DNA of 64,000 bases from Bradyrhizobium archetypum (lineage in GTDB: Bacteria > Pseudomonadota > Alphaproteobacteria > Rhizobiales > Xanthobacteraceae), in assembly GCF_013114835.1 (NCBI RefSeq), contig NZ_JAAVLW010000004.1, positions 496,001-560,000 of the forward strand, in the 5' to 3' direction. A program made the translations under genes and the position numbers. Within the stretch, counting starts at the first letter, position 1. Each line of letters begins with the position of its first letter. Positions 52,553-62,653 of this stretch are shown here, one piece after another. The notes beneath the pieces are model-generated. The model did no database searches. It was not told where the DNA came from and saw only the letters and a program-made list of their open reading frames with translations.

Positions 52553-53431
52553 ATGGTGATCGACGCTCATCAGCATTTCTGGGATCCCGCGCGCGCCGAT
52601 TATCCCTGGATGCAAGCGCCTGAACTCGCGCCGATCCGTCGCGCCTTCGGCCCGGACGATCTGGCGCCGCTGCTTCGCGCCAACGCCGTCGATGCGAGCA
52701 TTTTGGTGCAATGCCGTTGCTCGATCGAGGAGACCGAGGAATTCTTGCGCCTCGCCGCTGCGACGCCCTCCGTCATCGGTGTGGTCGGCTGGGCTGATCT
52801 GACGGACGGCGCGGTCGGCGAGACGCTTGAGCGGCTGCGCGGCTCGCCCGGTGGCGAAAGGCTGGTCGGCATTCGTCACCAGGTGCACGATGAGCCAGAT
52901 CCTAATTGGCTGCTGCGCGACGACGTGCAGCGCGGCTTGGCCGCGGTGGTTTCGCACGATCTCACTTACGATTTCCTGGTGCGCACGCGAGAAATGCCGG
53001 CCGTGATCGCAACCGCGCAGGCGTTTCCGCAAGGGCGCTTTGTCCTCGATCACGCGGCCAAGCCGCCGATATCAGCGGGATTCAGCCGTGAATGGGCCGA
53101 TCTTCTTGCCGCACTTGCCGCTTGCGGCAATGTCTGGTGCAAGATTTCCGGTCTCGCCACCGAGGCCAGGTGGAACGACTGGGATGCGAAACGCCTGCTT
53201 CCGTTCGTCGCGCACGCCGCCAAATGCTTCGGCGAGGATCGCCTGATCTACGGCTCCGACTGGCCGGTGTGTTTGCTCGCAGGAAGCTATGGCGGGACCA
53301 AGGGCGCGCTTGAGGAGTGCCTGATGACGCTTGGTCCCAACGTGCGCGACAAGGCGTTTGGGGCGAACGCTCGGCGGGCTTATCTTATTCCTTCTTCCTT
53401 GTCGGAGAAGGTGGCGCGCAGCGCCGGATGA
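52553..53431 (+). CDS. Amidohydrolase, L-fuconolactonase-like
   Basis: The protein has 292 residues starting 2 bases after the reductase stop. The metal site begins VIDAHQHFWDPARADYPWM, with later GIRHQVHDEPDPNWL, FVLDHAAKPPI and YGSDWPVCLLAG. These are the motifs of L-fucono-1,5-lactonases and related 2-pyrone-4,6-dicarboxylate-type hydrolases. With the reductase it forms an oxidative aldose branch (aldose to lactone to acid), beside the isomerase/kinase route of xylA/xylB. Confidence 0.87.
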   Translation: MVIDAHQHFWDPARADYPWMQAPELAPIRRAFGPDDLAPLLRANAVDASILVQCRCSIEETEEFLRLAAATPSVIGVVGWADLTDGAVGETLERLRGSPGGERLVGIRHQVHDEPDPNWLLRDDVQRGLAAVVSHDLTYDFLVRTREMPAVIATAQAFPQGRFVLDHAAKPPISAGFSREWADLLAALAACGNVWCKISGLATEARWNDWDAKRLLPFVAHAAKCFGEDRLIYGSDWPVCLLAGSYGGTKGALEECLMTLGPNVRDKAFGANARRAYLIPSSLSEKVARSAG

Positions 53432-53476
53432 GAGGTTCTGCCCGGCGCCCACCATCGCAAAATCAGAATTTATAGA

Positions 53477-53501
53477 GGTGTCGGAGTCTCACTCCGACAC
53501 C
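53477..53501. terminator. 11-bp perfect hairpin between convergent genes
   Basis: GGTGTCGGAGT, loop CTC, ACTCCGACACC. The stem is perfect and lies between the ends of the hydrolase (53431) and the PLP enzyme (53530). On the minus strand AT-rich sequence follows (TCTATAAATTCTG), so it fits best as the terminator of the PLP enzyme gene, and may serve both. Confidence 0.65.
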
Positions 53502-53529
53502 GGAGCGCAACTGTTGCGACGGCGTGCGG

Positions 53530-54813
53530 CTACGCGTCGTTCAAAGCCTGCGCGATGTCGGCGATCAGATCGGACGGGTGTTCAATGCCGATCGACAGCC
53601 GGATCGTGCAGTCGAGAACACCTATTTTTTGGCGGATGTCAGTCGGAACGCCGGAGTGGGTCATGGTTGCGGGCAAGCTGGCGAGCGATTCGGTACCACC
53701 AAGGCTCACCGCCAGCTTGAAGATCTGAAGCGCGTTCAGAAATCGGGAAGCGGCCGCTTGGCCGCCGACAATGTCGAACGAAAACGTGGAGCCCGCGCCC
53801 AGGCACTGTCTCGCGAACAAGCGGCCGGCGGGCGAGGTCCCGTCGTGATGGGCGAGGTAGTGAACCCTCTCTACCTTGTCGTGGTCGCGTAGGTAATCCG
53901 CAACCAGACGCGCATTCTGGTTGGCCTTTTCCATCCGCAAACTTAACGTCTCAAGCGACCGGCCGAGCATCCAGCAGGAATGCGGATCCAGTTGAGTGCC
54001 GATAGCGCCTCGCAGCGCCTTGACTTCCTTCATGAGGTCTTTCGAGCCGAGGGCGGCGCCGGCGATGAGGTCGGAATGGCCGCCGACATATTTCGTCAGC
54101 GAGTACAGCGAAAGGTCCGCGCCATGCTCGATTGGCCGCTGAAAAACCGGCCCCAGCAGCGTATTGTCACATGCGATGATCGGCGCGTAGCCCTGCGCCG
54201 CGCCGATCTTGTCGGCGATGCGGCGGACCACCGCGATATCGACGAGTCCGTTGGTCGGATTCGCCGGGGTTTCGATGAGAATCATCGCAACCCGCCCCTT
54301 TTGCATGGCATCGTCGGCCGCCAGTTCGACAGCGGCTTCGTCGATGCCGTCGGCAAAGCCCACCGCGCCGATCGAGAAGCCGGCAAGCGTCTTCGCAAGC
54401 AGCGTTTCCGTTCCGCCGTAGAGCGGCTGCGAATGCAGGATCACGTCGCCCGGCCGCGCGAAGGCCAGGATCGTGGTCGAAATAGCCGACATGCCAGACG
54501 AGAACAGCGCGCAGGACTCCGCGCGCTCGTAGACGGCAAGCCGGTCTTCCACGATCTCGCTGTTGGGATGATTGAACCGCGAATATACCAGGCCCGCGCC
54601 CATCCCCTCCGGCGGCTCGCGCCGGCCCGCAACGTAGTCGAAGAAGTCCTTTCCGTCTTCGGCGGTCCTGAAGACGAAGGTCGAGGTCAGGAAAACCGGC
54701 GGCTTGACGGCGCCTTCCGACAGTTGCGGATCGTAGCCGTAGTTCAGCATCAGCGTTTCGGGGTGCAGCATGTGGTTGCCGATGTGGGTCTTCGATGGAA
54801 ACGGTTTCACCAT
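53530..54813 (-). CDS. Cys/Met-metabolism PLP enzyme (cystathionine gamma-synthase/lyase family)
   Basis: The protein has 427 residues. [35 protein letters not shown] and [15 protein letters not shown] (PLP Lys in SLTKY) give the fold; [17 protein letters not shown] is the substrate-binding start. Length and the NHPNSEI segment fit methionine gamma-lyase or cystathionine gamma-synthase-like enzymes of alphaproteobacteria; the reaction cannot be decided. ATG 54813 follows GGGAGACAGCC. It is followed by a strong hairpin. Confidence 0.87.
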   Translation of the reverse strand: MVKPFPSKTHIGNHMLHPETLMLNYGYDPQLSEGAVKPPVFLTSTFVFRTAEDGKDFFDYVAGRREPPEGMGAGLVYSRFNHPNSEIVEDRLAVYERAESCALFSSGMSAISTTILAFARPGDVILHSQPLYGGTETLLAKTLAGFSIGAVGFADGIDEAAVELAADDAMQKGRVAMILIETPANPTNGLVDIAVVRRIADKIGAAQGYAPIIACDNTLLGPVFQRPIEHGADLSLYSLTKYVGGHSDLIAGAALGSKDLMKEVKALRGAIGTQLDPHSCWMLGRSLETLSLRMEKANQNARLVADYLRDHDKVERVHYLAHHDGTSPAGRLFARQCLGAGSTFSFDIVGGQAAASRFLNALQIFKLAVSLGGTESLASLPATMTHSGVPTDIRQKIGVLDCTIRLSIGIEHPSDLIADIAQALNDA

Positions 54814-54986
54814 GGCTGTCTCCCGGTCGGGATTCGGAGCGTCGCATTGCGTTGCAGGTGCGCAATCGCGAGGCGATCAGGAGTGATGAATGCTACGGCA
54901 TCCAAAGCCTCCAGCTACGCCGCCAGGATAGCAAAATTCGACACTGATTTCACCGCACCCAGGGCGGATTTCGCAGTGCTCAATCG

Positions 54987-55772
54987 TCAGGCGTGAACTG
55001 CAACCTTCAACGCCTCGGCGCGGATCTCTTCCACGAGCCGTTCCTTCAGGCTGACGAATTTCGGCGTGGTCTTGATCTTGTAGGATCGCGGGTGAGGCAG
55101 ATCGACCGCGATCTCGGCCTTGATGCGGCCCGGGCGCGCGCTCATAACGATCACGCGGCTGCCGAGGAAGATTGCCTCTTCGATGTCATGGGTGACGAAC
55201 AGCACGGTCTTCTGCTCGCGCTCCCAGATGCCAAGCAGCATTTCCTGCATCAGCACGCGGGTTTGATTATCCAACGCGCCGAACGGCTCGTCGAGTAACA
55301 GGATTTTTGGATCGTTGGCGAGGGCGCGGGCGATCGCCGTGCGTTGCTGCATGCCGCCGGAGAGTTGCTTCGGCCAATGATTCTCAAAGCCCGACAGGCC
55401 GACCCGTTGGATGAAGCCGTCGGCGATCTTGCCGCGATCCGCTTCGGAAATCCCACGCTCGCGCAGGCCGAACGCAATGTTTTCGCGCACGGTCAGCCAT
55501 GGAAACAGCGTGTAGGACTGAAACACCATGCCGCGATCGGCGCCAGGGCCAGTCACCTCTTGCCCATCAAGAATGACGCGGCCGCTGGTCGGCCGGTCAA
55601 GCCCGGCGACAATGCGCAGCAGCGTCGATTTTCCGCAGCCCGACGGCCCGAGGATAGTGACGAAATCATTGTTGCCGACGTCGAGGTCGAGCGGCTCAAG
55701 CGCGCGCGTCGGCGCATGGCCCTGGCGCGCGGGAAAAGTGCGGGCGACCTGCTCGATCTTCAGCTCGGTCAT
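54987..55772 (-). CDS. Nitrate/taurine-type ABC transporter ATPase
   Basis: The protein has 261 residues from ATG 55772, which overlaps the permease stop (ATGA). Walker A GPSGCGKST, signature LSGGMQQRTAIARAL and Walker B ILLLDEPFGALDNQTR match SsuB/TauB-like ATPases. The C-terminal EEIRAEALKVAVHA is a normal end. It powers import of an organic N- or S-compound. Confidence 0.9.
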   Translation of the reverse strand: MTELKIEQVARTFPARQGHAPTRALEPLDLDVGNNDFVTILGPSGCGKSTLLRIVAGLDRPTSGRVILDGQEVTGPGADRGMVFQSYTLFPWLTVRENIAFGLRERGISEADRGKIADGFIQRVGLSGFENHWPKQLSGGMQQRTAIARALANDPKILLLDEPFGALDNQTRVLMQEMLLGIWEREQKTVLFVTHDIEEAIFLGSRVIVMSARPGRIKAEIAVDLPHPRSYKIKTTPKFVSLKERLVEEIRAEALKVAVHA

Positions 55773-56551
55773 GCCAATTTCCACGGAAACAGCCAGGTAT
55801 TGAAGGCCTTGAACAGAAAGTCCGACACGAGCCCGATCAGGCCGATGACGATGATGCCGAAGATGATCTGGCCGGTGTTGAGCAGGGCCTGGCTGTCGGT
55901 GATCATGTGGCCGATGCCCGACGATGAACCGATCAGCTCGGCAACGATGACATAGGTCCACGCCCAGCCGAGCACGAGCCGAAGGATTTCCGCGACCTCG
56001 GGGGCAGAGGAGGGCAGCAGCACCCGGTTGATGATGCCGCGGTCGCTGGCGCCCAGGGTGTACGCGGCTTCAACGAGGTCGCGCCTGGTGTTTCCGACCG
56101 TCACGGTGACCATCAGGATGATCTGAAAAACCGAGCCGATGAAAATGACCAGGAGCTTCTGCAATTCGCCAATGCCCGCCCACAGGATCAACAGGGGAAT
56201 GAAGGCCGAGGCGGGCAGGTAGCGGGCAAACGAGACGAACGGCTCCAGGAAGGCTTCGATCGGCTTGTAGGCCCCCATCAGCACGCCGAGCGGCACCGCG
56301 ATGATGGCGGCCAGCACGAAACCGCCGACCACCCGCCAGATCGTCATGCCGATGTCGAACAGGAAGCCGTGCTTCGTCAGCAGCTCCCAACCCTCCTGCA
56401 GCATGGTCAGCGGGTTGGCGAGGAACGTCTTGGAGACGTAGCCGCCGAAGGTCGCCCAGGCCCACACGGCAACAAACAGGACGAAGAACGCCAGGCCATA
56501 GGCTGCGCGCTGCCGCGATGTCACGGGATCCAGGGGACGTATCACAGGCAT
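55769..56551 (-). CDS. Nitrate/taurine-type ABC transporter permease
   Basis: The protein has 260 residues from ATG 56551 with AAGGA upstream; an earlier in-frame start (56593) adds 14 residues without a site. It has six membrane segments (FFVLFVAVWAWATFGGYV, FVLAAIIAVPLGVLMGAYK, ILWAGIGELQKLLVIFIGSV) and the coupling loop EAAYTLGASDRGIINRVLLP, typical of SsuC/TauC permeases. Confidence 0.9.
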   Translation of the reverse strand: MPVIRPLDPVTSRQRAAYGLAFFVLFVAVWAWATFGGYVSKTFLANPLTMLQEGWELLTKHGFLFDIGMTIWRVVGGFVLAAIIAVPLGVLMGAYKPIEAFLEPFVSFARYLPASAFIPLLILWAGIGELQKLLVIFIGSVFQIILMVTVTVGNTRRDLVEAAYTLGASDRGIINRVLLPSSAPEVAEILRLVLGWAWTYVIVAELIGSSSGIGHMITDSQALLNTGQIIFGIIVIGLIGLVSDFLFKAFNTWLFPWKLA

Positions 56552-56623
56552 ATCCTTAAGGCGATGCGCTGATCGCGCCAGTCCCGCTCCCATGACCGGG
56601 AGCGGAAGCGGCGCCCACCAAAA

Positions 56624-57568
56624 CTACTTGATGAAGCTCGCGTCGAAGAGGTCGTCGATCTTCGGAACCGATTTGATGACGCCGATCTCGAGCAACAGGT
56701 CTGCCGCTTCCTTGTTGAAGGTCAGGAACTCGCCGGCAAAGAATTTCTGGTTTGCGGCCTTGTCCTGCCAGCGCAGAAATTTGGCCGAGTTGCCAAACTG
56801 CTCGCCGGACTGTTTCACATCGGCGCCCATGATCTCATAGGATTTGGCCTGATCGGTTTCGATCAAAGCGATCGCCTCGAAGTAACTGTCGGCCAGCGCC
56901 TTCGCGGCTTTCGGATTCTCGGTCAGGAATTTCGGCGTGCAGCCGAATGTGTCCATCACCATCGGATAGTCGAGCGTGGTGGCGATGATCTTGCCTTTGT
57001 CCGGCGCCGCACGCACTGTCGAGAGGTAAGGCTCATAGGTCATGGCCGCATCGTTCTGGCCGGAGACAAATGCCTGTGCGGCCGCGGCCGGCTCCAGGTT
57101 CACGATCGTGACATCCTTGACCGAGAGGCCGTTCTTCTTGAGCATCCAGGCCAACGCAAAATAGGGCGAGGTGCCGGGCGCGGATGCGGCAACCGTCTTG
57201 CCCTTCAGGTCCTTGATCGAGGCGATATCGTTTCGCACGGCCATGCCATCGGCGCCGTAGCTCTTGTCGAGCTGAAAGATCTGTTTGGTGGCGACGCCAT
57301 TGGCATTCCAGGAAATCCAGGTCTCGACCGTGGTTGCCGCGCACTGTATGTCGCCCGAGGCAATGGCGAGATGCCGATCCTTCTGCGGGATCTTCTTGAT
57401 CGTCACATCGAGGCCGTTCTTCTTGAAGATGCCGGCCTGGTTTGCGAGCGTGAGCGGCGCAAAACCGGTCCATCCGGAAATGCCGATGCCGACTTTTACG
57501 TCCTGAGCGGCCGCCGGCGCGGCCACCAGGAGAGCGGCGGTTGCCGCGAAAATTCCAAAACTACGCAT
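56624..57568 (-). CDS. ABC transporter substrate-binding protein (SsuA/NMT1-type)
   Basis: The protein has 314 residues. Signal peptide of 21 residues (LLVAAPAAAQ). Then VKVGIGISGWTGFAPLTLAN, ASGDIQCAATTVETWISW and KGKTVAASAPGTSPYFALAW, the SsuA/TauA/NMT1 pattern. It leads a three-gene unit. Its position next to hutC-hutF on the same strand suggests import of histidine, urocanate or a related nitrogen compound, but this is inference. Confidence 0.88.
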   Translation of the reverse strand: MRSFGIFAATAALLVAAPAAAQDVKVGIGISGWTGFAPLTLANQAGIFKKNGLDVTIKKIPQKDRHLAIASGDIQCAATTVETWISWNANGVATKQIFQLDKSYGADGMAVRNDIASIKDLKGKTVAASAPGTSPYFALAWMLKKNGLSVKDVTIVNLEPAAAAQAFVSGQNDAAMTYEPYLSTVRAAPDKGKIIATTLDYPMVMDTFGCTPKFLTENPKAAKALADSYFEAIALIETDQAKSYEIMGADVKQSGEQFGNSAKFLRWQDKAANQKFFAGEFLTFNKEAADLLLEIGVIKSVPKIDDLFDASFIK

Positions 57569-57676
57569 GGCTGTATTCCTTTTGCTGGTCCATGGATTTG
57601 AGTCTTCGTCTGTTCACATCCGTTCCGGCGAAATTGTTGCATAGCTTGTGCCAGATCTTGCGTGCATTGTTGTCCC

Positions 57677-58420
57677 TCAGCCACCCTTGAAGCGGGCGAT
57701 CAGTTTGTGCGACTCGCCCGGATAGAGCAGGCGGACGGCCGTCAGCGGCCGGGCACTGCGCCAGGTGTGCCGGTCGATCACCAGGCAGGGGGCACCGATC
57801 GCAATATCCAGCGCCGCCGCGGCCTGTTCGTCAGCCACGACAGCACTGATTGAATGCTCGGCTTCCGTCCACGGCACATGGTGCAGCAGCCACGAGCCGG
57901 GCGGCTCGGTTGCAAAATCCGCCGCAGCCGCTTCGGGCACGGCGTCGAGATCGATCAGCCTATCCTCAATGGCGAACGGCACGTCGTCGGCGCTGTGACG
58001 GCACGCGATCGCGATCACCTTTCCGGTTTTCCGTGCCCCAAGACGGGCGCGGTCGGCGGCGTTTGCGGTGCGCCGCGAGCACTGGATCAACTCATAGCCG
58101 TAGCTGCGGCCGAGCGCGCCGATCTCCGCGCGGATATCGGCGATCTTGAGCACCGCTGACAGAAATGTGGGACGGCGGACAAAGGTGCCGGCCTTGCGCC
58201 GCCGCTCGATAAGATCGGCTTGCGCAAGCTCCGACAGCGCCTTGCTCACCGTCATGCGCGAGCAGCCATAGCGCGACATCAATTCGTGCTCGAACGGGAT
58301 GCGGTGACCGGGCGGCCATTCACCGGTCAGGATGCGGCGTTCGATGTCGATCCGGATCTGCTTGTACAGCGTCGGCTTGTCGGCCGATTGGAGCTTGTCG
58401 CGATCGGTGGCGAGGCTCAT
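57677..58420 (-). CDS. hutC: Histidine utilization repressor, GntR family
   Basis: The protein has 247 residues. The wHTH domain has KQIRIDIERRILTGEWPPGHRIP and MSRYGCSRMTVSKALSELAQADLIERRRKAGTFV; the UTRA domain (SAVLKIADIRAEI, WLLHHVPWTEAEHSI, CLVIDRHTW) binds urocanate in HutC proteins. ATG 58420 overlaps the hutF stop (ATGA). It should repress both arms of the hut locus through the palindrome at 59813-59826. Confidence 0.92.
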   Translation of the reverse strand: MSLATDRDKLQSADKPTLYKQIRIDIERRILTGEWPPGHRIPFEHELMSRYGCSRMTVSKALSELAQADLIERRRKAGTFVRRPTFLSAVLKIADIRAEIGALGRSYGYELIQCSRRTANAADRARLGARKTGKVIAIACRHSADDVPFAIEDRLIDLDAVPEAAAADFATEPPGSWLLHHVPWTEAEHSISAVVADEQAAAALDIAIGAPCLVIDRHTWRSARPLTAVRLLYPGESHKLIARFKGG

Positions 58421-59775
58421 GCCACGAGCCTCCGAACCGTTGCGTTGAATGCGTCACGCGCTTTCTGACGCAGAACGTGACGTCCGTTCTCGACGACCTT
58501 GGCGCCGCTGGCCCAGACGGTGTCGACGGCACCTGCGCCTGCTGCAAAAATCCAGCCGTCGAGGTTGGCGTCTCCGTGGCGTCCGGCGAGCGAGGGATGG
58601 CCGGTGTCGAGCGTCACGATGTCGGCACGCGCATTCGCCTGTAGCCCGACCGTTGGCTGTGCGAGCGCCTGGGCGCCACCGATGAGTGCGGCGTCGAACA
58701 GCGCGCGGCCGGTCGACACGCCGGGGCCGCCGGACAGCACGTTGCGCTCGCGGTGTTTCAAGCGCTGGCCATATTCGAGCTGACGCAATTCGTCGGTGAC
58801 ACCGACCAGCACGTTGGAGTCGGTGCCGATGCCGAACCGCCCGCCCGCGCCGAGGAATTCGCGGGCCGGAAAAATACCGTCGCCAAGGCTAGCTTCGGTG
58901 ACCGGACAAAGTCCCGCGACCGCGCCGCTCGTTGCGAGCGCGATGGTTTCCGCCTCCGTCATATGGGTCGCATGGATCAGGCACCAGTGCCGATCGACGG
59001 GCCCGTGTTCGAGCAGCCACTCAACCGGACGCCGGCCCGACCAGGCGACGCATTCCTCGACTTCCCTGGTCTGTTCGGCGGCATGGATATGCACCGGTCC
59101 GTTTTCGGCGAGTGGCGCGATGGCTCGCAATTCGTCCGGCGTCGCGGCGCGCAGGCTGTGCGGTGCGATGCCGACATTGGCTCCCGGCAATGCACGGACG
59201 GCTGTCCGCGTTCCATCAGTCAGCTTCGCGAACTGGTCGATCGAGCAGATGAACCGGCGCTGGCCCGCATGCGGCGCGGCACCGCCGAACGAGCTGTGTG
59301 CGTAGAAACTCGGCAGCAGCGTCAGCCCGATGCCCGTGATTTCGGCGGCCCGCACAATTCGCGTCGCCATCTCCGCAGGGTTGGTATACGGCGCGCCGTC
59401 GTGGTCGTGATGCAGATAATGAAATTCGCCGACGCGCGTATAGCCCTGCTCGAGCATCTCGGCATAGAGCAGCGTGGCGACGGCTTCAACGTCTTCCGGC
59501 GTCATCTCAAGCGCGAAGCGATACATCGTCTCGCGCCACGTCCAGAACGTATCCGCAGAATTGCCGCGGGTTTCGGCGAGCCCCGCCATGCCACGCTGAA
59601 ACGCATGGCTGTGCAGGCTGGCGATCCCCGGAATAGCCAATTCGTGGTGTTCGTCGTGCGGTCCCGGCGCCACGCCGGCCGTAACCTTCGTGATGGTCTG
59701 ATCCGTCACCACCACCTGCACGTCGTCAGCCCACCCCGAGGGGAGCAGCGCTGATGCGAAATGCAGTGTCGACAT
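58417..59775 (-). CDS. hutF: Formimidoylglutamate deiminase
   Basis: The protein has 452 residues. The metallo-amidohydrolase start IPGIASLHSHAFQRGMAG gives the HxH zinc site; YTRVGEFHYLHHDHDG, IHAAEQTREVEEC and LIHATHMTEAET bear further ligands. It turns N-formimidoyl-L-glutamate into N-formyl-L-glutamate, so the organism uses the five-step HutF route with a HutG-type formylglutamate hydrolase expected beyond hutU. It is divergent from hutI. Confidence 0.95.
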   Translation of the reverse strand: MSTLHFASALLPSGWADDVQVVVTDQTITKVTAGVAPGPHDEHHELAIPGIASLHSHAFQRGMAGLAETRGNSADTFWTWRETMYRFALEMTPEDVEAVATLLYAEMLEQGYTRVGEFHYLHHDHDGAPYTNPAEMATRIVRAAEITGIGLTLLPSFYAHSSFGGAAPHAGQRRFICSIDQFAKLTDGTRTAVRALPGANVGIAPHSLRAATPDELRAIAPLAENGPVHIHAAEQTREVEECVAWSGRRPVEWLLEHGPVDRHWCLIHATHMTEAETIALATSGAVAGLCPVTEASLGDGIFPAREFLGAGGRFGIGTDSNVLVGVTDELRQLEYGQRLKHRERNVLSGGPGVSTGRALFDAALIGGAQALAQPTVGLQANARADIVTLDTGHPSLAGRHGDANLDGWIFAAGAGAVDTVWASGAKVVENGRHVLRQKARDAFNATVRRLVA

Positions 59776-59812
59776 GTTTCGAAACCGGCTGGACAGAACA
59801 CAAACACGATTT

Positions 59813-59826
59813 TATGTATAGACATA
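59813..59826. promoter_or_regulatory. Candidate HutC operator TATGT-N4-ACATA
   Basis: The 90-base divergent gap between hutF and hutI contains TATGTATAGACATA, a perfect inverted repeat with 5-base arms, inside a wider AT-rich element (TTTATGTATAGACATATAGA). Other HutC operators are TGT/ACA palindromes of similar size. The central position would let one dimer control both arms. Confidence 0.55.
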
Positions 59827-59864
59827 TAGAGACGTCAAGCTCCTGCCTATGAGGAGAGCTGTGC

Positions 59865-61079
59865 ATGGCCGAGCGCTTCGATCGAATCTGGCTCAACGCC
59901 CGGCTCGCCACGGTCCGCGAGGATCTGCCCGGGCTCGGCGTGATCGAGGACGGCCTGATCGCCGCGCGCGACGGCCGCATCGCCTTCGCAGGCAGCCGTT
60001 CCGACTTTCGGTCGGACGCCGATGCGGTCGAGCGGATCGATTGCGCGGGGCGCTGGATCTCGCCGGGATTGGTGGATTGTCACACCCATCTGGTTTTCGG
60101 CGGCAGCCGCGCGCATGAATTCGAGCTGCGGCTGCAGGGCGCAAGCTACGAAGAGATCGCGCGCGCGGGCGGCGGCATTGTCTCGACAGTTGCGGCGACG
60201 CGGGCGTCCAGCGAAGCCGAGCTCGTTGCCTCCTCATTGCCAAGACTCGACGCCTTGATCGGCGAGGGGGTGACGACGCTGGAGATCAAATCCGGCTACG
60301 GTCTCGATACCGAAACCGAGATGCGTCAGCTGTCGGCGGCGCGTGCCTTGGGTGCCAAGCGTCAGGTCGCCATCAAGACCACGTTTCTTGGCGCGCACGC
60401 CACGCCGCCGGAAACTGGTGGCGACAAGGATCGATATATCGACCTCGTTTGCCGCGAGATGTTGCCTTCGGTTGCGCGCGCCGGATTGGCCGATGCCGTG
60501 GATGCCTTCATGGAAGGCATTGCATTCTCGGGAGAGCAAACAGCGCGGGTGTTCCGTGCGGCGAAGGCGTTGGGATTGCCGGTCAAGCTGCATGCGGACC
60601 AACTATCGAATCTCGGCGGCGCCGCGCTTGCCGCGGAATTCTCGGCGCTGTCGGCCGATCATCTGGAGCACACAGATGATGCCGGTGCCGCGGCAATGGC
60701 ACGGGCAGGAACGGTCGCCGTGCTGCTGCCAGGCGCATTCTATTTTCTTCGCGAGACGACGAAGCCGCCGGTCGAACTGTTCCGTGCCCACGGCGTCAAC
60801 ATGGCGCTCGCGACCGACTGCAATCCCGGCAGTTCGCCGCTGACTTCGCTCCTGCTGGTCATGAACATGGCTGCGACGCTGTTTCGGATGACCGTTGCCG
60901 AATGCCTCGCCGGCGTAACGCGGGAAGGCGCGCGCGCGCTCGGCATTCTCGGCGAGACCGGCACGCTTGAGGCCGGCAAATGGTGCGATCTCGCGATCTG
61001 GGACGTCGAGTGGCCGGCCGAGCTCGTTTACCGGATCGGTTTTAATCCGTTGCACAGCCGGGTGTGGAGAGGACAGTGA
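59865..61079 (+). CDS. hutI: Imidazolonepropionase
   Basis: The protein has 404 residues. GAGGAGAG precedes ATG 59865. The metal site reads [20 protein letters not shown] (HxH), and [44 protein letters not shown] and [22 protein letters not shown] are all HutI hallmarks. It hydrolyses imidazolonepropionate to N-formimidoyl-glutamate. Its stop overlaps hutH. Confidence 0.96.
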   Translation: MAERFDRIWLNARLATVREDLPGLGVIEDGLIAARDGRIAFAGSRSDFRSDADAVERIDCAGRWISPGLVDCHTHLVFGGSRAHEFELRLQGASYEEIARAGGGIVSTVAATRASSEAELVASSLPRLDALIGEGVTTLEIKSGYGLDTETEMRQLSAARALGAKRQVAIKTTFLGAHATPPETGGDKDRYIDLVCREMLPSVARAGLADAVDAFMEGIAFSGEQTARVFRAAKALGLPVKLHADQLSNLGGAALAAEFSALSADHLEHTDDAGAAAMARAGTVAVLLPGAFYFLRETTKPPVELFRAHGVNMALATDCNPGSSPLTSLLLVMNMAATLFRMTVAECLAGVTREGARALGILGETGTLEAGKWCDLAIWDVEWPAELVYRIGFNPLHSRVWRGQ

Positions 61080-62653
61080 GCCGCGCCGATGCCTCCATTG
61101 TGGTTTCGCCAGGAAGGGTCAGCCTCGACGACCTGGCGCAAGTCCCTGCCGGCGCGCCGGTCGTGCTCGATCCATCCTTCTGGCCGCGCGTTGAAGCCGC
61201 ATCTTCGATTGTTGCCGCGGCGGCACGCGCAGAAAGTCCCGTCTACGGCATCAATACCGGGTTCGGAAAACTGGCGTCGAAACGGATTGCCCCCGACCAG
61301 ACGGCGCAGCTCCAGCACAATCTCATTGTATCGCATTGCTGCGGGGTAGGGCCGCCGACGCCGGAGCCTATCGTTCGTCTGATGATGGCGCTCAAGATCA
61401 TCTCACTCGGGCGAGGTGCATCGGGCGTGCGCCGCGAAATCATCGAGCAACTCCAGGCCATGCTGGCGCGCGGCATTTGTCCGCTGGTGCCGCAGCAGGG
61501 GTCGGTCGGCGCGTCCGGCGATCTGGCGCCGCTTGCCCATATGACGGCAGTCATGATCGGCGAGGGGCAGGCGCTGGTCGGCGGAAGCGCCGTGCCGGCC
61601 TGCGAGGCGCTGGCCGCCGCCGAACTGGCGCCGGTAGCGCTTGGTCCGAAGGAAGGACTCGCGCTGATCAATGGCACGCAGTTTTCAACGGCCTATGCCA
61701 TTTCCGGATTGCTGCGTGCCCATCGCCTCGTCACTGCGGCGCTGGTGACCGGCGCGTTGTCGGTCGATGCGGCGATGGCTTCGACGGCGCCTTTTCGTCA
61801 GGAGATCCAGCAACTGCGGGGGCACGCCGGGCAAATCGCCGCCGGCGCGGCGCTGACGGCGTTGCTTGAGGGGAGCGATATCCGCATGTCGCATCTTGAA
61901 GGTGACGAGCGCGTGCAGGATCCTTATTGCCTGCGCTGCCAACCGCAGGTGGCCGGCGCCGCGCTCGACCTTTTGACGGAAGCCGCCCGCACGCTGACGA
62001 TCGAAGCCAACGCCGTCACCGACAACCCGCTGGTGCTGGTCGAGACCGGAGAGATCGTGTCCGGTGGAAATTTCCACGCCGAGCCGGTCGCATTTGCCGC
62101 CGATCAGATTGCACTGGCGCTGTCCGAGATCGGCGCGATCAGCGAACGGCGCATCGCGACCCTGGTCGATCCCGCGCTGAACTTTGGCCTGCCGCCATTC
62201 CTGACTCCCGATCCCGGCCTCAACTCCGGATTCATGATCGCCGAAGTGACGGCCGCCGCGTTGTACGCCGAGAACAAGCAGCGCGCCGCGGCGTGCTCGA
62301 TCGATTCAACGCCGACCAGTGCCAACCAGGAAGATCATGTGTCCATGGCCGCTCACGCGGCGCGGCGGTTGTCTGATATGGCGGACAATCTCGCGACCAT
62401 CCTCGGCATCGAACTGCTGGTTGCGGCGCAGGGAATCGGACTGCGTGCGCCGCATTCGACGAGTCCTGCGCTTGCGGCTGTCATTGCAGCGTTGCGTGAG
62501 CACGTCCCGGCGCTGGGTAGCGACCGCTACATGGCCGGCGACCTTGCGAAGGCCACGGCGCTGGTTGAAGCCGGCGCGTTGCCCGCCGCCGCGATGTCGG
62601 TGCTCGAGCAAAATCCATTTCCAATGCTTGCCGAGAGGGGCTCTTTGTCATGA
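61076..62653 (+). CDS. hutH: Histidine ammonia-lyase
   Basis: The protein has 525 residues from GTG 61076 (GGAGAGG upstream, GTGA overlap with hutI). [31 protein letters not shown] (Ala-Ser-Gly of the MIO cofactor) and [20 protein letters not shown] identify it. It deaminates histidine to urocanate. Its stop overlaps the hutU start. Confidence 0.97.
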   Translation: MSRADASIVVSPGRVSLDDLAQVPAGAPVVLDPSFWPRVEAASSIVAAAARAESPVYGINTGFGKLASKRIAPDQTAQLQHNLIVSHCCGVGPPTPEPIVRLMMALKIISLGRGASGVRREIIEQLQAMLARGICPLVPQQGSVGASGDLAPLAHMTAVMIGEGQALVGGSAVPACEALAAAELAPVALGPKEGLALINGTQFSTAYAISGLLRAHRLVTAALVTGALSVDAAMASTAPFRQEIQQLRGHAGQIAAGAALTALLEGSDIRMSHLEGDERVQDPYCLRCQPQVAGAALDLLTEAARTLTIEANAVTDNPLVLVETGEIVSGGNFHAEPVAFAADQIALALSEIGAISERRIATLVDPALNFGLPPFLTPDPGLNSGFMIAEVTAAALYAENKQRAAACSIDSTPTSANQEDHVSMAAHAARRLSDMADNLATILGIELLVAAQGIGLRAPHSTSPALAAVIAALREHVPALGSDRYMAGDLAKATALVEAGALPAAAMSVLEQNPFPMLAERGSLS

